Source: Mycoemilia scoparia
Lineage: Eukaryota > Kickxellomycota > Kickxellomycetes > Kickxellales > Kickxellaceae
DNA: 20,714 nt
NCBI GenBank assembly: GCA_027575805.1
Contig: JANBPU010000275.1
Span: 1 to 20,714 of the forward strand
Reading direction: 5' to 3'
The notes under the pieces are model-generated. The model had not been told where the DNA came from, did not search any database, and worked only from the letters and a program-made list of their open reading frames with translations. A program made the position numbers and the translations under genes. Shown here one piece after another: positions 1-7,776 of this stretch (positions are counted from its first letter, which is position 1; the number at the start of each line of letters is the position of its first letter).

Positions 1-78
1 GATCACCAATTTGGCTGTGGTTGCCCGTATAATCGGTGGCCACCAAAAGTCACCCTTCAAAAATTATGATCCATATGG
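1..78 (-). repeat. MITE-like element, copy A (truncated by window start)
   Basis: This is the right part of a roughly 100-bp terminal-inverted-repeat element. The terminal arm at 50-78 reads, on the minus strand, CCATATGGATCATAATTTTT followed by GAAGGGTGA. The inner part carries the shared core (minus strand CACAGCCAAATTGGTGATC) seen in the copies near 3.5, 12.85 and 17.7 kb. The left arm lies outside the window. It has no coding capacity. Five related copies within 20.7 kb, all intergenic, point to a non-autonomous DNA transposon family. The superfamily is not certain, although TA-rich ends hint at a TA target. Confidence 0.75.
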
Positions 79-1221
79 TTGATTAATTAATCAAATTAAA
101 AAATCTCCAAAACATTGTTATACCCAATAATTTTTTGAAAAGATCTGATAAAGTAATTAGCCAATCAAATTAGCTCAAAGTTTGTGTATGTGAAGACCTA
201 CATCACTTCTTCAACATATTATAGTGGCTTGTTCATATCTTGTCAGATGACCCAGAAATATGTCAGCAAAGTCATTGTGCAAAACATTGTTACGCTTTTG
301 TATGCTAGTGTATTCATTCAGAATGGTTCCTTTTTATTCAGGACCATCCTTAACAGTACTAAATCCCCTTGTTAAACTTTTCTACAACTTCCTGTCAGGC
401 CATGTTGATCCCCAACCATCCTGGCCTGTCAGAATCATTCAGGGCGGACCATGTGGGCTATGGCCCAACATTAATAACTATTCTTATAATTTAACCAACA
501 TGAAATATTGGCACTTGATATTGTCAGTTTCTTAAATCAAATGAAAAGAGTAATCCAACAAAACCCATCCCCACAAAAGACAGCAGCTCTCTAACAAATA
601 ATGATGAATAAGGTAGGTAGTAGCAATATTCTATCATTATAACTCAATTAAAACTACATTTAAAATATCAGCTAATATATAAATTTATCTTTATTAACAA
701 TTGTAGATCAGGTATGCAAAAATATTTGAAGTATGCTATTTTACATTTAGTTATGTACTAGATGCTAAATTTTGTATTATACTTGTTACATTGATATCTC
801 TAATATAACCAACCCATAATCTATAATTTAGTATTTTCTTATTTATTTATTTTTTATATTTTACTAGCTCAATAAACAATATTTTTCTTACTTGAGTAAT
901 TTGCACTATAATAATACTAGTTATTTAGCCTGGTTTAATAATACTAAATAAAAAAGCCTTAACATTTGATGAAGAAAAAAACCTAATATATAAGTAATAT
1001 TTAAATACTATATAATTATGAATAATATAAATTTTGATATTTGTTAACTAGTATAGACATTTTTATAGTACAAACTTCACAAAAGTTAAAAAGTAAGGAA
1101 AAGACCAGTACCAATAGAAACATATCTAAGAAGTTTAGGAGAATCAGTCAAACCTAAACAAACGTGAGATACCAAGGACTTTCTGGGCTGAGTAGGACTT
1201 CTAGATCACTTTAATTCTACC
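79..1221. other. AT-rich gene-free stretch
   Basis: I see no convincing gene here. The two short reading frames at 184-535 have no recognisable motif, and they run into repeat sequence that recurs near 3.0 kb. The stretch contains the 39-bp repeat described separately at 432-470 and a small hairpin at about 397-427 (CAGGCCA paired with TGGCCTG). The rest is AT-rich sequence of the kind seen in decayed transposon DNA. Confidence 0.5.
432..470 (+). repeat. 39-bp direct repeat, copy 1 (LTR-end-like)
   Basis: The segment matches 3015-3053 at 37 of 39 positions and ends in GGCCCAACA in both copies. An end of the type CCCAACA (reverse complement TGTTGGG) is typical of the 3' end of LTRs, which start TG and end CA. 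A matching TGTTGGG start was not found upstream, so this could be a truncated solo LTR or the end of another mobile element. The two copies are in the same orientation and bracket the decayed FunK1 gene. Confidence 0.65.
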
Positions 1222-2519
1222 ATGGCTAAGTTAGATGCAATCAGTAAAAATGTTATTAAATCTGTCCAAAATCAGTTTAATAAACTTTCAGAATATAGTA
1301 ATAGACAGAAGCCTGAACAAAAGGTCAAGCACAGGTTTAAAACTATAGCAAAGGAAATAAATACTGCTATTAACCAAAAGGTCAGAAATAATCAGTAAAC
1401 AAATTTCTGGTCAATATTCACTTGAGGTTAGAAAATTTATAAAGTTGATACCTCCTTATATGAAGCTAATATAGATAAAGTTCCATTTTCTACAATACTA
1501 TTGAATATCAAATTAAAGTCTAATACAAATAAACCAAAAAAAAGTAGAATATGGCTAAGTAATTAATTACCTTATTGAGTTTTAGTACTCATAGATAAGG
1601 AATTATATATTATGGGACTTATCAAAAAGAATACTTTGTAAGAAATATGAAAGCTCATATACTTTGTACTAGAAAGGTAATTTTGGATAAAATAAGTAAA
1701 TTGAATGACATTAAGCTCTCATTAAAGCTCTTGACCTTTTTGATAACTCTGGATGAAATTGGTCATGGGCTTGCATTTATTGGTGGCTCACATGCTCCAT
1801 TAAATATTTACCTTTATAAACAATATCCTCAGCCTAATTGTTCTAATCTTGTCTACACTGATGTATATCATAGCAATATTAGCAAGTATTATAAAATCAG
1901 CATAACCAAATATGTAAATAGTCCCAACAGGCCATTTGGTCAAGTACTATAGATATCCAAAATAAAAAGTAGTCTATTACCTGGAGATAGATACTTAAAA
2001 GTTAACAGTTAACCTGTATACTGATAGTCTGAAACTGATATGATAAAGTTATTAAAATAGTTCAAGATTTAGTATTCCTTAATTCTAAAGGTATGCCAAA
2101 GACAAGAATTTCTTGGTAGCTATTCAATTGAGTATATGGCCTTTAAAGACTATAGAGAAATGATTAATAAATATTTTAACAAAATGAACTATACTGTTAT
2201 GGGCAAGACTATAAGAAAAACTATCAGTAAAGTAGCTACTTGCATTTTATCTGTAGCAAGTAAAGGGATTCTTTACCATGATATATCAACAGGAAACATT
2301 CTGATTAATGAAGAAGAAGTAACAGTAATTGATTGGGGCTATTTGAAGATTGTTGAGGATAATTTGAGTAAAGGACAAATAAGTCCTGGTCCCATTATAG
2401 GTACTTTACTATTTATGATTATACAAGTGCTTATGGGATGCCCTGATAGATCATGTATAGATGATCTCAAATCTAAATTTTATATGACTATCTACAGCAT
2501 TATTGTTAAATATAATTGA
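1222..2519 (+). pseudogene. Decayed FunK1-type (fungal-specific) protein kinase
   Basis: Three open stretches in succession (1222-1398, about 1602-1952, about 2076-2519) look like pieces of one kinase gene separated by stops and frameshifts. The last is the clearest: YHDISTGNILI corresponds to the FunK1 catalytic loop (usually HRDIS.GNI), VIDWGY to the DWG form of the metal-binding DFG motif, GTLLFM to the GT.[LF]YMS block, and IDDLKSKFY to the IDDLESLFY block. At about 1388 one frame ends in a stop, while another frame continues with a plausible reading (ISKQISGQYSLEVRKF), which indicates a frameshift. The middle piece stays open upstream of its first ATG, so that ATG is not a true start. 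FunK1 kinases are a large fungal family of largely unknown role. The piece keeps the catalytic Asp, but HRD has become YHD. I am fairly sure of the family for the 3' piece and less sure that the middle piece belongs. Confidence 0.65.
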
Positions 2520-3014
2520 CAGACTAGGGTCATCCAGGACCAGCCTCAACTGTTCTGGGAAGTTGTCTTTGAAAAACTTTCATTCTGAATGGCTAGGGAT
2601 CATTCAGAACAGGAGGAAAGGATAAAGCACAAGGGTGCATGAATAGCAGAATAAAATGGGATCATTTAAAATGACTCTGAACAGGGAAAGGGGAATATAG
2701 TGAAGGATATCAATTGAGAATCATTCAGAATGATAATGAACAGTTAAGAATGATTCTAAATGGGCAACAATAAAGTATAACTATAACTCTTCAAATCCTT
2801 TCAACTACAACTTTATTTTTGACTAAATAAAAGTATAATTATATAAAAGGTAATGAAGATAGAAAAACTCTTCATTAAACTAAACTAAACTAATAAAAGA
2901 CAAGTGAGGAATGTAATCCTCAGGTTATAATCCTGGTTGATCCGAGATTACTCTGAACAACTTCCAGTTGATCAGAGTAATCCTGAATTGTTCAGGACGA
3001 ACTAATTCCATCTG
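2520..3014. repeat. Cluster of CATTCAGAATG-like palindromic motifs
   Basis: The sequence downstream of the kinase remnant contains many variants of GATCATTCAG / CTGAATGATC on both strands. Examples lie at about 2580-2612, 2658-2685, 2716-2760, 2949-2968 and 2981-2995, several of them near-palindromic. The same motif appears at 314-344 next to copy 1 of the 39-bp repeat. No protein is encoded. This resembles the internal sub-repeat structure of an LTR or another element end that has accumulated mutations. Confidence 0.45.
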
Positions 3015-3053
3015 GAATCATTCAGGGTGGACCATGTGGGCTACGGCCCAACA
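3015..3053 (+). repeat. 39-bp direct repeat, copy 2 (LTR-end-like)
   Basis: This is the second copy of the segment at 432-470, with differences only at the two C/T positions. It is followed immediately by another GGCCCAACA (3054-3062), so the end is doubled. It is in the same orientation as copy 1, about 2.58 kb downstream, with the FunK1 remnant between. Confidence 0.65.
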
Positions 3054-3477
3054 GGCCCAACAACCTCTACATATCCTTTGATCTACTTTGATGGCAGTGG
3101 TGCAATACTGGTACTTTTTGATGACAGTAAAAATGATATCATGAATAATATAAATATGTCATGTCCACTATCAATTTTTAATATATCAATGGCCCATTAG
3201 GATAATATTAGATGTAAAATTGACACATCTTGGACACCCATATTGTGCAGCACTTTTTAAAAGGTTGACTAAACCCAATAGTTTATTTTGACTTCAAATT
3301 CAATTTCTTCATTATTCCAGGTTTGAGACTGAACAAGTGTCATTTTCTAACTGAATCTTATAATGATTTCTAATAGTGTTGCATAGAGCATGATTATATA
3401 ATTTACTATGGATGCATCATTTGACATATAAGAATTATGACTCTACCAAATCGTAGCCACAAAATGAGTTATATGTT
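3054..3477. other. AT-rich gene-free stretch
   Basis: There is no open reading frame with family features, no RNA gene and no clear repeat in this interval beyond the doubled GGCCCAACA at its left edge. It ends at the next MITE copy. Confidence 0.45.
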
Positions 3478-3567
3478 TATATGGGCAATAATTTTGAAGT
3501 GTGAATATTTATAGGGGCAATCACAGCTAAACTGGTGACTAGCACTTCAAAAATTATTGTCCATATA
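3478..3567 (+). repeat. MITE-like element, copy B (complete)
   Basis: The terminal inverted repeats are 24 and 25 bases long: the left arm is 3478-3501 and the right arm 3543-3567, starting and ending TATATGG / CCATATA, with one mismatch and one indel between arms. The core (ATAGGGGCAATCACAGC then AAACTGGTGACT) is shared with the copies near 12.85 kb (same orientation) and 1 and 17.7 kb (opposite orientation). The ends are compatible with a TA target duplication but do not prove it. Confidence 0.8.
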
Positions 3568-3621
3568 GTCAAAGTTTACAAGAGTTTAGGTAAAATGGTG
3601 TGGGTTCCCAGGAGTTGCATA
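3563..3621. repeat. Dispersed segment shared with 7599-7655
   Basis: About 59 bases overlapping the end of MITE copy B align with 7599-7655 at roughly 80 percent identity with one 2-base gap. Both have the pattern GTC.AAGTT.ACAAG, then TTT.GG.AA.ATGGT, then AGGA.TTGCATA. This looks like an older dispersed repeat of unknown type, into or beside which the MITE lies. Confidence 0.5.
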
Positions 3622-4327
3622 TCAAATGAACGATTTGGGCTGAAATCGGAGGACTCATTTCTGACTTATTAACTCCTGGTCACTAGCAAAATCTTGCCGT
3701 ATCTGTGCTACAATGTAATTGTCCTTAAAACCCAGCAACACTTTTATAGTTGAGAGAATGCGGTAGAGATAACAGTTTTAATAAATTTAAATAGATTAAT
3801 ATACACACTATTATGTTGATGGCCAAAAGAAAGTAAAAAGAAGGTGGTGGTGGAGATCTGTTGTTGGTTTTGATGGTGTCACTGAGAAAAAGAGAGGGAG
3901 ATTTTTTAACCTACCTGAGTTGACCACAGCCACTACTGCCAATCATTCAAGATTTACAATCCAGCCTGGGAAACCTAACAAGTGCTGCCAAGCGTTACAA
4001 CATACAACACACCATAATTGTAATTGAAAGGGCTGTTGAATGAGAGAAGAGATCGATCCAATGGCTAGCCATGCTGTTGTTACCTATGATGAGAGATCTC
4101 TGTTGTTCGCCAAATTTTTTTTGCGATATGACTTGTGTGTTTGGTCTGAGGTGTATGTTTGTGTGCTCTTATGACTTTCTTTCCTAGAGACACTATTGCT
4201 TCTATACGCTTTCTCTGTTGTCTCTTGTTATTTTTTTCCATCTATTAAACATACTATTGCTGCCGGATTATCTCTCTCTATCTATTTTTATCTATAATAC
4301 TGTGGCGTTTCTTTGGTAAAGCCTACA
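3622..4327 (+). promoter_or_regulatory. Upstream region of the PRM10-like gene, with pyrimidine-rich tract
   Basis: No gene is recognised here. From about 4175 to 4315 the plus strand is strongly C/T-rich (runs such as CTTTCTTTCC, TCTCTCTCTATC), a common feature just upstream of fungal start codons and transcription starts. A short frame at 4061-4174 (37 codons) starts with ATG and ends before the main start. If the transcript begins that far upstream it would be an upstream ORF, but nothing shows that it does. No strong TATAAA box is seen. Confidence 0.35.
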
Positions 4328-7300
4328 ATGATCAATAAGAATGATCTTGATAATAACAACAATAATAGCAATGCAGGTGATGGGGATAACAATAGCCTAA
4401 GGCTGAGAAATTCACACCGAAGGTCCTGTTCCGATCCACTTTACCAAACACTAAATACTTTTCCGCAAAGCATCATGGGCCTAGACAATAACAATAGCAA
4501 TAGTGATGGTAGTGGCGGCATTAGTAGAAGTGACAAGAAGGTCAACCGAAAGGAACCAAGCGAAAATGAATATGCCGATGATGGCGATGGCGATGAAAGT
4601 TCAACCGACGCTCTGGAAATGAAAATAACCGAAAGTCGGCAAAAGCTTATCCCTGACAGTCAAAAATATCAAGACAGCAACAACGAAAGTCACCAGTGGT
4701 CCGGCTCGGAATCCTCCGCCCAACAACCAGACCATGGCCAGCAGCAAGACCAACAACAGTTGGAATTAAAAGAGACAATCAAAAGAAAAGTTGTTCAATT
4801 CCAAGACAAGTTGGCTACGACGTCGGTAAATAGTATAAACCCTTTATTTAATCCCGAGCAGCCAGAGCATATAATAAAACATCAGGCCGAGGGAGGAGTA
4901 TATTCCACAGCAATTGAGGATGCAAAGGCAATCAGTCGGGCAGCCGCCATGCTGACTAAAGATCCGTCGGCTTCGTCTGCTGCGCTGCTTTATGGTGATC
5001 ATCATAATTATCATCCTGGGAAAGTTGGTGGTGGTGATATGGGGGGAATTCAGAGTTTGCCGTTTGCTGCTAGATTACATAAAGGTGGCTTTAAAGGTGG
5101 TGATGGTGATAAGTCTAAAAATTCTTTGTCGGATGCGGGGTGGGTTGATATGGAAAAGGGAAGTGGGGGAGGTGGAGGAGTTAATGATGACTTGAATGAA
5201 AAATCTGGGATTCAAATCCATGGTTCCCAAGCCGAAAATGAAAATAAGAGTCAGGACCCAGCGCTTCATAAATATGCTGCGGGCAGTGGCATGAAAAGGC
5301 CAGGCCTATTGGCTCATTATCTTAGGTTGGGTCAACTCAGTAGAAGAATCAATTCACATAATAACCGGACAGCAAAGCATAGTAGCAGTGATAGTAATAG
5401 TAGACAAAGAGCAACAACAACAACAACAGCGAGAACCAAAAAATCCAAACACAGCCCTGGTGATGGAAGCAGCGGTCTCTTCTCAGCAAAGTCTAGCCTT
5501 TTGTCGTTTTCTAAACTGTCCAAGTCTGAGATCAACATCAGCGATAAAATAAAACCAAGAAAGTCACGAGAAAATCCTAGAACCAGTACCATTAACAGTG
5601 CGGGCGCAAATAATAGTGGTGGGGTAGTAGGATCAGGGCCAGAGACTGCTACGACTCCAAAGCCATTTAAGCGATTGACAGATGTTTTGCCATATGTAAG
5701 TTCAGCACGCAATCTTTCAAGATTGGGAGGGGGAGGTAACAGCAGAGACCGTCCAACAACAAGTGGGATGGCAACTCCATCAACTTCAACTGCGTTTGGA
5801 ACACCCTTGATTTCGATGGGGGGTGGTCGTAGCAGTAGTTTGAAAAATCTCAATCCAATTGCAGCAACAGCTCCAACAACGCCTCTGGCAGGAGCCCAGC
5901 CAACCACCACCCCAACGACAACCGGAGAAGGAGCAGGCCCAGGCACTGCTGCTGCTGCTGTTGACGGCAGTGGTGGTGAAAAAGAACAAAATCCATTCTT
6001 CGAGTCAGTGGCCATAGCAGCTGAACAAGAAATGATCGAAGACGCAATCCGGCTTCTTCTGGTCCACCAGCGCTTCATTGTCCTTCTTGCAAAAGCCTCA
6101 ATGATGTACGGATCTCCACTGCACCACATGGAAGCCAACCTAAGTCGCATGTCCGAATTCCTTAACCTCGAAACCTCATTCACCGCCCTCCCGGGAATGA
6201 TAATAATATCCTTTGATGATCTTGTAACCCATACGTCGGAAACCAAAATCATCCGGTGTCCAAATGGATGGGACCTCCATCGGCTCCACCTAACCAACCG
6301 GCTATTCACCAATGTTGTGCATGGCCGCATTCCGATTAGCCAGGCTATTGAAGATCTGGAAGGGATCATTTCTGCGCCACCGATATATCCCTGGTATTTG
6401 CAGATCCTAAATTGGGGGTTTGCGTCGTGGTCGGTGTGTTTGTTGGCGTTCAATGGGTCGTGGCTGGATTCCGCGGTTTCCTTTATCCTGGGTGTTGCTA
6501 TGGGGGTTTTGGGGCTGGGAGCTACGACCAAATTATCAGGGTATGCGAATTTTTTCGAGGTGTCGTGTTCGATTATTAGTGGGTTTATTGCGACTGCTCT
6601 GCAGAAATGGGTGTGTTACGGCGCAATTACTTTGTCGGGGACGGTTGTCATATTGCCGGGGCTGTTGATGACCACGGGGGTTATCGAGCTGGCGTCTCGA
6701 CATATGGTGGCCGGGACTGTCAGGTTGTTTTACGCGCTGTTGTTGGCGTTTATTATTGCGTTTGGGTTGTTTCTTGGGAATCAGTTTTATGTAAACATAT
6801 TTGAAAGGAATATGGTTGGTTCTGGCGGCAACAGCAGTGGGGGAGGAGGATTGTCCCAGAGCCATGACGTTGCCTCGATTCAGATCCAGAATTGCCAAGG
6901 CCTCTCATTATGGTGGACGTTCTTTACATTGCCTGCTGCTATTACATCAATCAGTATATTAATGAATATCCACTGGCGGCATGTCCCGAGTGTCAATATA
7001 TTGGCCGGAGCAATGTACGCCATATTCTGGCTATTTAATACTCAGCTGAATATGCCCGAATTGGCAGTGACTATCGCATCGTTTGTGCTGGGTGTGCTGG
7101 CCAATATTTGGTGCAAGTGGACCCAGGAGACTGCGTATATGGTGTTGCTTCCTGGCGAGATGATTTTGGTGCCAGGGAGTGTTGGAGTACGCGGGCTTTC
7201 GATGATGTTTGCGAAAGAAACTTCGGAAGGTTCTGAACTGGCCCTAAAGATGATTGTGACTTCGTTGTCGATTATGACGGGACTGTTTGCGAGTTCGTTT

Positions 7301-7348
7301 GTGGTGTATCCTAGAGGACGGAAACATTCAGCATTGCTTACTGTGTAG
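4328..7348 (+). CDS. PRM10/ThrE-like multi-spanning membrane protein
   Basis: The protein is 1006 residues long. ATG at 4328 is used as the start because the reading frame open from 4313 begins at TTG. Residues 1 to about 555 are low-complexity and probably disordered (Asn/Ser/Gly/Gln-rich, with a basic SR/KSK stretch near 340-420). From about 565 the protein matches the ThrE (DUF1212) family: a cytosolic segment (EDAIRLLLVHQRF, LHHMEANLSRMSEFL) followed by around ten hydrophobic helices. These include a first set (about 690-830), a Gly/Ser-rich loop (about 828-845), and the conserved CQGLSLWWTF stretch before the ThrE_2-like second half (about 855-1000). Bacterial ThrE exports threonine/serine, and the yeast relative PRM10 is a pheromone-regulated membrane protein of unknown transport function. 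The substrate here is therefore unknown. The gene converges on the 7TM receptor gene at 7777. No intron is needed. I am sure of the family. Confidence 0.92.
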   Translation: MINKNDLDNNNNNSNAGDGDNNSLRLRNSHRRSCSDPLYQTLNTFPQSIMGLDNNNSNSDGSGGISRSDKKVNRKEPSENEYADDGDGDESSTDALEMKITESRQKLIPDSQKYQDSNNESHQWSGSESSAQQPDHGQQQDQQQLELKETIKRKVVQFQDKLATTSVNSINPLFNPEQPEHIIKHQAEGGVYSTAIEDAKAISRAAAMLTKDPSASSAALLYGDHHNYHPGKVGGGDMGGIQSLPFAARLHKGGFKGGDGDKSKNSLSDAGWVDMEKGSGGGGGVNDDLNEKSGIQIHGSQAENENKSQDPALHKYAAGSGMKRPGLLAHYLRLGQLSRRINSHNNRTAKHSSSDSNSRQRATTTTTARTKKSKHSPGDGSSGLFSAKSSLLSFSKLSKSEINISDKIKPRKSRENPRTSTINSAGANNSGGVVGSGPETATTPKPFKRLTDVLPYVSSARNLSRLGGGGNSRDRPTTSGMATPSTSTAFGTPLISMGGGRSSSLKNLNPIAATAPTTPLAGAQPTTTPTTTGEGAGPGTAAAAVDGSGGEKEQNPFFESVAIAAEQEMIEDAIRLLLVHQRFIVLLAKASMMYGSPLHHMEANLSRMSEFLNLETSFTALPGMIIISFDDLVTHTSETKIIRCPNGWDLHRLHLTNRLFTNVVHGRIPISQAIEDLEGIISAPPIYPWYLQILNWGFASWSVCLLAFNGSWLDSAVSFILGVAMGVLGLGATTKLSGYANFFEVSCSIISGFIATALQKWVCYGAITLSGTVVILPGLLMTTGVIELASRHMVAGTVRLFYALLLAFIIAFGLFLGNQFYVNIFERNMVGSGGNSSGGGGLSQSHDVASIQIQNCQGLSLWWTFFTLPAAITSISILMNIHWRHVPSVNILAGAMYAIFWLFNTQLNMPELAVTIASFVLGVLANIWCKWTQETAYMVLLPGEMILVPGSVGVRGLSMMFAKETSEGSELALKMIVTSLSIMTGLFASSFVVYPRGRKHSALLTV

Positions 7349-7776
7349 AGAAATATGCCAATGATTTCATTATTTGTTATGTAGTGAGAAGTGTAGTTTA
7401 GGTTAGCTGTTAGATTTATATGTTATCGGAGTATAGCTTGGTTTTCAAGTAATATAATACAATAATAATGGTAATATTAATATTAATATTAGTAAAGGAG
7501 TTATAATACAAAGAATACTAAAAAACAATGCAAACAATCTAGCCAGGAGCATAAAAATTAATAAATATTATCAAAAAGAAAGCTAAAGGCATACTTGAAT
7601 ATGGTCGAAGTTGACAAGGCTTTGGGCAAGATGGTTGGTCCTCAGGAATTGCATAAAAATAGCTGGAGACTGGGACAAAAAATCTGATGTGGGCACATTT
7701 ATACCTACGATAAATTCGACCATTTGTGAATTTTTACTATATATCATTGTCGTTAATATTATTATTATTATTTTGT
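7349..7776. other. Convergent 3' intergenic region
   Basis: This is AT-rich DNA between the 3' ends of the PRM10-like gene and the first receptor gene. It holds a short ATATTA repeat (about 7474-7494) and, at 7599-7655, a diverged copy of the segment at 3563-3621. A 79-codon frame starting at 7611 runs into the antisense of the receptor gene, has no family features and is not taken as a gene. Confidence 0.45.
7599..7655. repeat. Dispersed segment shared with 3563-3621
   Basis: The second copy of the roughly 59-base segment described at 3563-3621, about 80 percent identical, here without an adjacent MITE. It lies in the 3' spacer between two convergent genes. Confidence 0.5.

Noticed and set aside
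184..535. Two overlapping short frames at the left end
   Set aside because: They have no motifs, and the second ends inside the 39-bp repeat that recurs at 3015, so it is probably transposon-derived DNA.
4061..4174. Upstream ORF of 37 codons before the PRM10-like gene
   Set aside because: It is possible only if the transcript starts before 4061; the pyrimidine-rich tract suggests a start further downstream.
5332..6531. Long open frame of 399 codons on the minus strand inside the PRM10-like gene
   Set aside because: It is antisense to a convincing gene, is composed of Pro/Leu/Val runs that mirror the Ser/Gly/Thr-rich coding strand, and shows no family motifs.
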